Source of the DNA: Armatimonadota bacterium | GTDB taxonomy: Bacteria > Armatimonadota > Fimbriimonadia > Fimbriimonadales > Fimbriimonadaceae | Reading direction: 5' to 3' | NCBI GenBank assembly: GCA_018268355.1 | Contig: JAFDWR010000001.1 | Span: 769,858 to 833,857, forward strand | DNA: 64,000 nucleotides | Part shown: positions 57,434-64,000 of the stretch, one piece after another | Layout of the letters: each line of letters starts with the position of its first letter | Numbering within the stretch: position 1 is the stretch's first letter | Made by a program: the position numbers and the translations under genes | Notes under the pieces: generated by a model | Seen by the model: only the letters and a program-made list of their open reading frames with translations | Told to the model about the DNA's origin: nothing | The model's database searches: none

Positions 57434-60030
57434 GATCTCAGTCGCTCCAATCCTTCTTCTAGAATGGATCGTATTCGGGTGGTCACCTTTTCGTAGTGAC
57501 CCAGAAACTGATTCGGCTCTCCGAGTCCCATCGCGCGGCCGAGGAGTTGCAGCTTGGTTGGGTTCTCGGGGACAAGGTCGTCGCGGATGCTGAGGAGCCC
57601 AAGCCGGGCGCGAAGGACGCGCAGGAATTGGAAGCCAGAAAGGAGCTCTTCGATCTCCACCGCGTGGATGAGGCGGGCCTGGCCGAGTCGAAGAATCCGG
57701 TCAGGCATGCTGGCCCACTGGGCGGCGCGGGTCGCCCCCGGATAGCGCATTTCGTGAAGCTGGACAAACCATTCGATGTCCGAAAGGCCGCCGTGGCCGA
57801 GCTTGACGTTTCGATTCCGGTGCTGGGGGTTGAGTCGCTCGTTTTCGATCCGGCGCTTCATGTTCTTGAGTTCAGAAAGTCGCTCGGGGGTAAGGGGCTG
57901 GGCAAAGGCGGCCTGGCGAACAATCGTTTCCGCCTCGGGCGCGCCGAAAATCAGTCGCGACGGGACAAGCGCAAACCGCTCCCACATCTCCATCGCCTCG
58001 ACCTCATAAGCCCGGAACCCATCATACGACCGGACGAGGAGACCCTTGCCGCCATCCGGCCGGAGGCGGGCATCAGCCCGCGTCTTCATTCCCGCACGGC
58101 GCAGTTGAGCAAAGAAGGCGAGGACTTCCTTCGCGCTTTCTTCGGCAACTGCCTGTTGCGAGCGATCCTCGGCTAGGAAGATTAGGTCGGCGTCGGAATC
58201 GGGGACCATCTCGCGGCTCCCGAGGCTGCCGAGGGCAAGAATCGACCCTTTGTAGCCAAAGCGGCGCGCCGCATAGCGAATGACGACATCAATGAGGCTG
58301 CTGAGGTTGCCCGCAAGGTCTCGATCGGGCCGAATCACCCACTGACCGCATGTCCGAAACCACTCCAGGGTGATGATCTCGGCGACCTTTTCCAGCGGCA
58401 TGTCAAGAGGAATGTTCGCGATCCGCTCAAGCCCATCGTGCTCCTCCTCAATCTCACCGCTAAGGAGCATCTCGGTCAAAACCACTCGGTCGCGAAAGAA
58501 AGGAACGAGCTCTGGTGCTTCTTCCAGAATCCTCTTCACCCTCGCCAGGCTCCCCTCATTCTCAATGATGCCTTCATAGAACAGTTCTGCCCCGGGAAGG
58601 GCATCTATCCATTGTAGACCGGCAGCGGATTCGGACTCACAGGCCGCCGCGAACAACGCCCTCGGCGAACTCGATGTTTGGTGGCCGAGGAAGTCACTGG
58701 TGAGCGAACGCACGCGCTCCCGGCGATCATTGAGCTGGGCCTGGAGGTCGTCGCCGGTCCGGACCGCCGCCGCCAACCGCGCCCACCCTTCTTCGGTGCT
58801 CGGGAGTTCGTGAGTTTGAAGGTTGTCGTCGAGTTGGAGCCGGTGTTCGACCTTGCGGAACTCGGTGTAGTGGATTGCGAGTTCGCCGCCAACTTCCGCA
58901 GGGATCTCGCCGACGTTGACCGCCGCTGCGAGCGCATCCAAGGTCCCGGTGACCTGCAGCTCAGGGTGGTTTGCCCCCTGGAGGAGCTGGTGGACCTGGG
59001 CAAAGAACTCGATGTCTCGGATGCCGCCCGGTCCGCGCTTGAGGTCGTCGCCTTGGCCAAGAGCGTGGGTGGCGGCTCGCATCGACTGCCATGCCTCCCA
59101 ATCCTCTGGCGACCACGCACGTCGGAAGGCTTCCTCGCGGCGAAGCTGGGTCCACTGCTCCCGCGCATCGCCAAGGTCAAAGAGCACCTTCGAGCGGACC
59201 AAGGCCTGGCGTTCCCAGGCCTCCGCGAAGCGCTGATAGTACTTGATCGCCGAGCCAAGGGTGCGGCACACCGGCCCCGCCGCACCATAGGGCCGCAGCC
59301 GAAGGTCGACGCGGTACAAGGCTCCCCGGCCCATCGGGTCCGAGATCGCCCGGGTGAGCACTTCGCAGTAGCGAGTGAGTTTGCGCTCGTGCGCCTCGGA
59401 GAACTCCTCGCGGGTGAAGTATGCGAGGTCTACGTCGGACGAATAGTTGAGTTCGCGCCCCGCCAGCTTTCCAAAGCCGACGACGGTGAGGGGTGGCGCC
59501 TCCGGGAGCTCGGGGTGCTGGCGCTGGTAGGTCCGCCACGTGGAGATCACCGTCGATTGGATGATCGCGGAGGCGAGGTCGCTGATCTCCTCCCAAACCT
59601 CGGGCTGGGGCCATAGGTCGTTGAGGTCGGCGAGCAAGATGCGGAAGGTCTCGCGCTGCTTCAGGTAACGAAGGCGGTCGAGTTCGTGAGACGGCGAGAT
59701 CGCTTGGGAGAGGAGCCGGTCCGCGTCAAGCCGGTGCTGCGCTTCCGACTTGCGACCAATCGGCTCGAAGGCAATGGAAGCGAATTCTGGGTTTTGGGCA
59801 AGGACGTCGGCTTGTTGCCCGCTCGTGCCGATGAGCCGAATCAGCCGCTCGGCGGCCTCGGGTTGCTCGGTGAGCGCGAGGCCATAGTTGGCGGGCTGGG
59901 ACGTGGCCTCGAGCCACCTGAGCGTGCGCAGCAGTGCAGCCTCGGGGTTGTGGAGGCCGTTCGTCCACGCGGGGTCCCAACGGACGCCGGTCAGTTCGAG
60001 GAAGCGCTCGATCGACGACCCTCCTTGCAC
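57430..60030 (-). CDS. glnE: Glutamate-ammonia-ligase adenylyltransferase/deadenylase GlnE
   Basis: About 866 aa. Attaches and removes AMP on glutamine synthetase. Both nucleotidyltransferase domains show the active-site pattern: GFGKLAGRELNYSSDVDLAYF (N-terminal) and ALGSLGSREMVPDSDADLIF (C-terminal), each with a helical partner domain. The start is uncertain: GTG 60030 lacks a ribosome-binding site, whereas GGAGG (60024-60020) sits 7 nt before an in-frame ATC (60012). The longer 1125-residue reading is a shadow of nth in another frame. Overlaps nth by 40 bp; ATGA overlap with plsY. Confidence 0.93.
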   Translation of the reverse strand: MQGGSSIERFLELTGVRWDPAWTNGLHNPEAALLRTLRWLEATSQPANYGLALTEQPEAAERLIRLIGTSGQQADVLAQNPEFASIAFEPIGRKSEAQHRLDADRLLSQAISPSHELDRLRYLKQRETFRILLADLNDLWPQPEVWEEISDLASAIIQSTVISTWRTYQRQHPELPEAPPLTVVGFGKLAGRELNYSSDVDLAYFTREEFSEAHERKLTRYCEVLTRAISDPMGRGALYRVDLRLRPYGAAGPVCRTLGSAIKYYQRFAEAWERQALVRSKVLFDLGDAREQWTQLRREEAFRRAWSPEDWEAWQSMRAATHALGQGDDLKRGPGGIRDIEFFAQVHQLLQGANHPELQVTGTLDALAAAVNVGEIPAEVGGELAIHYTEFRKVEHRLQLDDNLQTHELPSTEEGWARLAAAVRTGDDLQAQLNDRRERVRSLTSDFLGHQTSSSPRALFAAACESESAAGLQWIDALPGAELFYEGIIENEGSLARVKRILEEAPELVPFFRDRVVLTEMLLSGEIEEEHDGLERIANIPLDMPLEKVAEIITLEWFRTCGQWVIRPDRDLAGNLSSLIDVVIRYAARRFGYKGSILALGSLGSREMVPDSDADLIFLAEDRSQQAVAEESAKEVLAFFAQLRRAGMKTRADARLRPDGGKGLLVRSYDGFRAYEVEAMEMWERFALVPSRLIFGAPEAETIVRQAAFAQPLTPERLSELKNMKRRIENERLNPQHRNRNVKLGHGGLSDIEWFVQLHEMRYPGATRAAQWASMPDRILRLGQARLIHAVEIEELLSGFQFLRVLRARLGLLSIRDDLVPENPTKLQLLGRAMGLGEPNQFLGHYEKVTTRIRSILEEGLERLRS

Positions 60031-60680
60031 ACGGGCCGGAGGACGCAGCCCTCGCAGGTCCACCCCCGGGCCTTGCAGACGTGGCGGCCATGTTGGATGA
60101 GGCCAAGGTGCAGCCGCCCAGCAAGGCTCGGAGGGGTGAGCTTTTGCCAGCGATGCTGGATCGCGGTGAGGCTCGCCTTCGGCGGCACCAGGCCCAGTCG
60201 CCGCGACACTCGCTCGACGTGGGTGTCCACCGGATAGGCAGGCTGTCCGAGGGCAAAAAGTTGGACAATCGCCACCGTTTTCGGCCCCACCCCCACGAGG
60301 TCGCCCAGCCATTCCGAACTCGCCTCGGGGGTCCAATTTCGCAGCGGTTCGAGGGTGACTTTGCCGAACGAGGCCTGGGCCTTCGCCAATGCGCCCAAAA
60401 TCGCACGAGACTTTTGAGTGTGCATGCCCGCTTGGCTGATTTCTTGCCCTAATTCCTCGGGACGCAGCGACAGGAGGCCGCTCCAACCGGGATACTTCGA
60501 CCGCAGTCGAACGTAGCACGGGAACGAATTTCGGTCGGTTGTGTTTTGACTGAGGATACAGCTGACCAACTCGTCGAGAGGGTCTTCGTGAAGCACGATG
60601 GAACTTCCGTGAATCGACTCCAATCGATTCACTAGATCCACGACGGAGGCCTGCGTCCAACGAGGCATCGTTCGGATCAT
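59991..60680 (-). CDS. nth: Endonuclease III-like DNA glycosylase
   Basis: 229 aa from ATG 60680 (another ATG lies at 60668). HhH-GPD glycosylase/AP lyase: LVGVGPKTVAIVQLFALG with catalytic Lys, PVDTHVERVSRRLGL with catalytic Asp, and the C-terminal 4Fe-4S cysteines in CKARGWTCEGCVLRPVC (Cx6Cx2Cx5C). Removes oxidised pyrimidines. First gene of the minus-strand operon running to 52658. Divergent from the lipoprotein at 60719. Confidence 0.94.
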   Translation of the reverse strand: MIRTMPRWTQASVVDLVNRLESIHGSSIVLHEDPLDELVSCILSQNTTDRNSFPCYVRLRSKYPGWSGLLSLRPEELGQEISQAGMHTQKSRAILGALAKAQASFGKVTLEPLRNWTPEASSEWLGDLVGVGPKTVAIVQLFALGQPAYPVDTHVERVSRRLGLVPPKASLTAIQHRWQKLTPPSLAGRLHLGLIQHGRHVCKARGWTCEGCVLRPVCKEGRRSSASSN

Positions 60681-60718
60681 ACCGGCGGGCGGCCTCAATA
60701 TTGACTACAATGCATAAC

Positions 60719-61111
60719 GTGAAGCTTCGGAATCTCCTTGCTGGCCTTGGACTGACCCTCCTGGTGGGCTGTACCAGTGGCGATCGATTGAGCGGAAAGT
60801 GGTTCATCGACAGTGCCCAAACGGTGCTCGTCTTGAACCCAGATGGATCCTACACCTACGACGGCTACTACATGCAGACGCCGTATCAGCTGAAGGGCAA
60901 GTACACCTACGACATGCCGACCCTCACGCTGAAGCCCGACAAGCTCGACATCAAGAATAAGGTCGAGGACTTCTATGTTCAGCGCATGAATAAGGGCCTC
61001 ATGCAGCCGAAGGTCTACAAGGTCAACTGGAAGGACGACAACTTCGCCGTTCTCGACCTTGAAGGTGGTCAGCAGTCCCAGTTGATCCGCGCTTCTTCGA
61101 TTCCCAAGTAG
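60719..61111 (+). CDS. Lipoprotein of unknown family
   Basis: 130 aa from GTG 60719. This start gives a clean lipoprotein leader (MKLRNLLAGLGLTLLVGC, lipobox LVGC) and has a TACAAT box 7 nt upstream (60706-60711); the alternative ATG at 60710 lies within that box. The mature part is a beta-rich domain (SGKWFIDSAQTVLVLNPDGS, KGKYTYDMPTLTLKPD). It looks like small lipocalin-type META/DUF domains but no family is claimed. Six bp before manC; may be in its transcript. Confidence 0.8.
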   Translation: MKLRNLLAGLGLTLLVGCTSGDRLSGKWFIDSAQTVLVLNPDGSYTYDGYYMQTPYQLKGKYTYDMPTLTLKPDKLDIKNKVEDFYVQRMNKGLMQPKVYKVNWKDDNFAVLDLEGGQQSQLIRASSIPK

Positions 61112-61116
61112 GCCTA

Positions 61117-62181
61117 ATGCGTCGCATCGCCGTGATCATGGCCGGAGGAAGTGGAGAGCGGTTTTGGCCGCTTTCGCGCCGTCTGCGGCCCAAGCAGTTG
61201 CTCCGCTTGACTCACCCCGAGCAGACGCTCCTGGAAGAGTCCGCTCGGCGCATCGAGCCGCTCGTCGGGAACGACAGCATCATCGTTGCCACCAACCCGA
61301 TCCTCCAGGCGCCGATCCGGGAGGCGGGCGTGGTCCCGCCAGAGAACGTTTGGGCCGAGCCCGACAAGCGCAACACCCTCGGCTGCCTCGTTTGGACGGC
61401 GGCGATGCTCCGTGCCCGTTACGGCGCTGAGGATGTCGCGGTCGCGATCATCACCGCCGACCACAAGATCGACTCGCCTGATGCTTTCCGTGGGTGTGCT
61501 TCCACCGCGCTCGACATCGCCGAAGCCGAAGGCGCGCTTGTCACGATTGGCATCCGGCCCGACCGCGCTGAAACCGGCTACGGCTACATCGAGTTTGAAT
61601 CGGGATCGCCGGTTGGCGGTGGCTACCGCGTCGCCAGCTTCCGCGAGAAGCCTTCGGCGCACGTCGCGGAAACTTACGTCGCCTCCGGTCGCTACCTCTG
61701 GAACAGCGGCATGTTCTTCTGGACGCTCGATACCTTCGAGCGCGAGCTCAAGGCGGCCCAGCCCGAAGTCTGGACCACGTACCAAAGCCTTTGTGCCGAG
61801 GTCCTCAAGGGTGACTTTGAAGCTGCGGCCGACGTCTTCCGCCAGCTCCCGAATATCTCGATTGACTACGCCCTCATGGAGCGCGCCTCCAATGTCGCCG
61901 TCGTGCCGTCCAACTTCCCGTGGGACGATGTTGGTGCTTGGGACGCCCTCCACCGCACGCTTGAGACCGACGCGAACGGCAACGTCCAGCAAGGCGACAC
62001 CCTGATGCTCGACTGCAACGATTCCATCCTCTTGAACGAGAGCAACGGGATCAAGCTCACTGCGGTGGGCCTGAGCGGCATCGTGGCCATCGTGAGCAAG
62101 GATGCGATCATGCTGTGTCCGGTTGACCAAGTTCAGCGGGTGAAGGAGATCGTCGGTTCCCTGCCCGAGGAGCTGAAATGA
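61117..62181 (+). CDS. manC: Mannose-1-phosphate guanylyltransferase
   Basis: 354 aa nucleotidyltransferase. Signature GGSGERFWPLSRRLRPKQLL (pyrophosphorylase motif), EPDKRNTLGCLVWTAAML and ETGYGYIEFES, SFREKPSA; NLFPWDDVGAW-like SNFPWDDVGAWDALHR near the C-terminus. Makes GDP-mannose. The isomerase domain of bifunctional forms is absent. First of a four-gene nucleotide-sugar operon; ATGA overlap with rmlC-like gene. Confidence 0.94.
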   Translation: MRRIAVIMAGGSGERFWPLSRRLRPKQLLRLTHPEQTLLEESARRIEPLVGNDSIIVATNPILQAPIREAGVVPPENVWAEPDKRNTLGCLVWTAAMLRARYGAEDVAVAIITADHKIDSPDAFRGCASTALDIAEAEGALVTIGIRPDRAETGYGYIEFESGSPVGGGYRVASFREKPSAHVAETYVASGRYLWNSGMFFWTLDTFERELKAAQPEVWTTYQSLCAEVLKGDFEAAADVFRQLPNISIDYALMERASNVAVVPSNFPWDDVGAWDALHRTLETDANGNVQQGDTLMLDCNDSILLNESNGIKLTAVGLSGIVAIVSKDAIMLCPVDQVQRVKEIVGSLPEELK

Positions 62182-62630
62182 CCCAGATCCCCGGTGTTTG
62201 GCTCAAGCCGCTTCAGGTTTACAGCGACGCCCGCGGCTGGCTGCGCGAGCTCTTCCGCGAGGATGAACTTCCGGAGGGCTTCCTGCCTTGCATGGGCTAC
62301 ATCAGCGTGACCCACCCCGGCATCGCGCGCGGCCCCCACGAGCATGTCCACCAGACCGACGGGTTTGCCTTTGTGTTCGGCGATTACGAGCTTCACCTCT
62401 GGGAAAATCGGCCCGGCCACCCCGAATGTCATGAGGTTCACCGCGTCGGCGCGGCGAACCCCACGTTTGTGGTCGTCCCGCCCGGCGTCGTCCACGCCTA
62501 CCGCAACGTTGGCACCGAAGATGCCGCCGTCCTGAACTTTCCGAACCAGCTGTATGCGGGTCGAAACAAGGCGGAACCGGTCGACGAGATTCGCCACGAG
62601 CACGACGAGAACTCGAGGTTCAAGCTATGA
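62178..62630 (+). CDS. dTDP-4-dehydrorhamnose 3,5-epimerase-like cupin
   Basis: 150 aa cupin, shorter than the usual ~180. VYSDARGWLRELFRE, GIARGPHEHVHQTDGFAFVF and PPGVVHAYRNVG fit the RmlC family: the RGxH motif (with His) and a late His/Tyr. The C-terminal extension is short and hydrophilic. Probably makes a 3,5- or 3-epimer of a dTDP-4-keto-6-deoxy sugar. It lies between manC and rmlB, ATGA overlaps on both sides. Confidence 0.85.
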   Translation: MTQIPGVWLKPLQVYSDARGWLRELFREDELPEGFLPCMGYISVTHPGIARGPHEHVHQTDGFAFVFGDYELHLWENRPGHPECHEVHRVGAANPTFVVVPPGVVHAYRNVGTEDAAVLNFPNQLYAGRNKAEPVDEIRHEHDENSRFKL

Positions 62631-63655
62631 GGTTCCTCGTTACCGGCGGCGCGGGGTTCATCGGCTCGGCGTTTGTCCGCGCGGTGCTTAGGGACTTCCC
62701 CACTGCGGAGGTCGTCATCTTTGACGCCCTCACCTATGCCGGAAACCTCTCGACGATCGCCGATGTCCTCGACTCCGGACGAGTGAAGTTCGTTCCGGGC
62801 CGGATTCAGGATGTCGCCTCGGTCGAAGGCACATTCCGCTCGTTTCCGCCGACGCACGTGGTCAACTTTGCGGCCGAAAGCCACAACGACCGGTCGCTCC
62901 TCGATGCGGGCAGCTTCATCCAGACCGACGTCGCCGGCGTCTACGTCCTCCTCGAAGCCTGCCGCAAGTTTGGAGTCGAGCGATTTCTCCAGGTCAGCAC
63001 CGACGAGGTCTTCGGCTCGATCCTCGAAGGCGAATTCACCGAAAGCAGTCCGATTGAGCCGAACACGCCGTATGCGGCGAGCAAGGCAGGCGGCGAGCTC
63101 CAGGTTCGTGCCCACGTCAAGGCGTTCAAAACCCCCGCCCTTGTCACCCACGGCGGCAACTCCTATGGCCCGTTCCACTTCCCTGAGAAGTTGATCCCGT
63201 TCTTCATCGTCCGGCTCATCGACGGAAAGAAGGTCCCGCTTTACGGCGAAGGCGACCAGATTCGCGAGTGGATCCACGTCGACGACCACGCGGAGGGAAT
63301 TCTCCACGCGCTCATGCACGGCACTCCCGGCGAGAGCTACAACGTTGGCGACGTCAACGAGCGGCGCAACCGCGATGTCGTCTCGATTCTCCTCGAAGAG
63401 ACGGGCCGCGACGAGAGCTTCGTCAAGAAGATTCCCGACCCGCGAAAGGGTGCCCACGACGCACGCTATTCGATGAACTGCGACAAGCTTCGCGCCCTCG
63501 GGTGGTCGCCCAAGCGCGAATTCATCGCCTCGCTACGCGAAACCGTGCGTTGGTACCGCGAGAACGAAGCCTGGTGGCGGCCGCTTATCGCCACCGCCGA
63601 CTATCAGTCGTTCATCAAGCGATTTTATGGCCCGAGCCTGGGAGACGACCTATGA
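62627..63655 (+). CDS. rmlB: dTDP-glucose 4,6-dehydratase
   Basis: 342 aa extended [24 protein letters not shown] Rossmann start, [28 protein letters not shown] (catalytic Asp-Glu), [16 protein letters not shown] (Tyr and Lys) and [19 protein letters not shown]. All active-site residues are intact. Converts dTDP-glucose to the 4-keto-6-deoxy sugar in rhamnose-type pathways. Overlaps rmlA by ATGA. Confidence 0.95.
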   Translation: MRFLVTGGAGFIGSAFVRAVLRDFPTAEVVIFDALTYAGNLSTIADVLDSGRVKFVPGRIQDVASVEGTFRSFPPTHVVNFAAESHNDRSLLDAGSFIQTDVAGVYVLLEACRKFGVERFLQVSTDEVFGSILEGEFTESSPIEPNTPYAASKAGGELQVRAHVKAFKTPALVTHGGNSYGPFHFPEKLIPFFIVRLIDGKKVPLYGEGDQIREWIHVDDHAEGILHALMHGTPGESYNVGDVNERRNRDVVSILLEETGRDESFVKKIPDPRKGAHDARYSMNCDKLRALGWSPKREFIASLRETVRWYRENEAWWRPLIATADYQSFIKRFYGPSLGDDL

Positions 63656-64000
63656 AAGCCCTCATCCTCGCCGGCGGAACCGGTTCCCGGCTTCGGCCCA
63701 TCACCTATTCGATGGCCAAACAGCTTGTGCCAGTGGCGAATAAGCCCGTCATCGAGTTCGGGATTGAGTCGATCCTCCAGGCAGGCGTGACCGAATTCGG
63801 GATCATCATCGGCGACACCGGTGAGGCGGTCAAGGCCGCGGTCGGCGATGGAAGCCGATGGGGCATCAAGATCACCTACATCCCCCAGCCCGCGCCTCTG
63901 GGCCTTGCCCACGCGGTAGCAACGGCGAGGCCGTTCCTTGGCGATGACGACTTCGTCATGTACCTGGGCGACAACATCATCAAATCGAGCGTCCGCAGCC
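63652..64000 (+). CDS. rmlA: Glucose-1-phosphate thymidylyltransferase (3' end outside window)
   Basis: First 116 residues. [20 protein letters not shown] (signature with catalytic Arg and Lys neighbourhood), [19 protein letters not shown] and [11 protein letters not shown] (Asp that binds metal). The sequence resembles the long-chain RmlA group. Makes dTDP-glucose for rmlB. The gene continues beyond the window. Confidence 0.94.
   Translation, partial: MKALILAGGTGSRLRPITYSMAKQLVPVANKPVIEFGIESILQAGVTEFGIIIGDTGEAVKAAVGDGSRWGIKITYIPQPAPLGLAHAVATARPFLGDDDFVMYLGDNIIKSSVRS

Noticed and set aside
1522-60680. CRISPR, phage, insertion sequence or toxin-antitoxin system
   Set aside because: No direct-repeat array, transposase, integrase, capsid or recognisable toxin pair was found on either strand.
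60031-60807. Extension of the glnE frame to a 1125-residue protein
   Set aside because: The first ~260 codons lie opposite or within the nth gene in another frame, have shadow-like Arg/Pro-rich composition and no similarity to GlnE, while nth reads as a complete enzyme.

Overview
The window reads as chromosomal DNA of a GC-rich, diderm, free-living heterotrophic bacterium. My best guess is an Armatimonadota (Fimbriimonas-like) genome. This is inference: it rests on two proteins ending in a PEP-CTERM-type tail (VPEP-x-TMVALGLGA followed by Arg/Lys), an LPS-export-like OstA/LptF pair, FKBP and tricorn-type secreted proteins, and many TANNNT boxes sitting 6-7 nt before start codons, which suggests leaderless transcription. 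No rRNA, phage, transposase or CRISPR array is visible. One tRNA (Glu, anticodon TTC) is present.

Layout. 1-4250: end of a PAS-GGDEF-EAL protein, a Gfo/Idh/MocA oxidoreductase and L-serine dehydratase. 4336-8570: a tightly packed five-gene operon of secreted or envelope proteins rich in Cys, Met and His, including a NosL-like protein and a second protein carrying the same module at its C-terminus; I read it as an undescribed metal (probably copper) handling system. 8676-8797: consensus promoter and tRNA-Glu, followed by a low-GC DUF5694 gene and a gene-poor stretch. 10328-15594: serine hydrolase, AraC regulator, DUF2071, DJ-1/PfpI, phytanoyl-CoA dioxygenase-like protein and a hypothetical protein. 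15637-21533: a five-gene operon in which every junction is an ATGA overlap (metallophosphatase, YHYH/EF-hand protein, membrane-anchored unknown, second metallophosphatase, HupE/UreJ-like permease), a second candidate novel extracellular system. 21946-33136: mostly housekeeping and small regulators (DUF1275, SRPBCC+ArsR pair, NAD synthetase, three FKBP domains in two genes, DedA, exonuclease III, GNAT, DUF1844, histidine kinase, Mrp ATPase). 33222-40267: tricorn-like protease, M28 peptidase, zinc-ribbon protein, GDSL lipase. 40349-47915: PEP-CTERM protein, histidinol dehydrogenase, hydroxyisobutyrate-dehydrogenase-like gene and a nucleoside-type ABC importer. 47989-52661: S41 protease, tandem ClpS adaptors, YfhO-like protein and ABC-2 permease. 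52658-60680: an envelope and housekeeping operon on the minus strand (nth, glnE, plsY, zinc-ribbon membrane protein, lptF/G-like, lptD/ostA-like). 60719-64000: a lipoprotein and a nucleotide-sugar operon (manC, rmlC-like, rmlB, rmlA) that runs off the window.

Two copies of a dispersed intergenic repeat (14094-14245 and 21797-21943) carry the same two modules, but one module is inverted between copies. All gene calls rest on reading the translated sequence against family knowledge; no database search was run.
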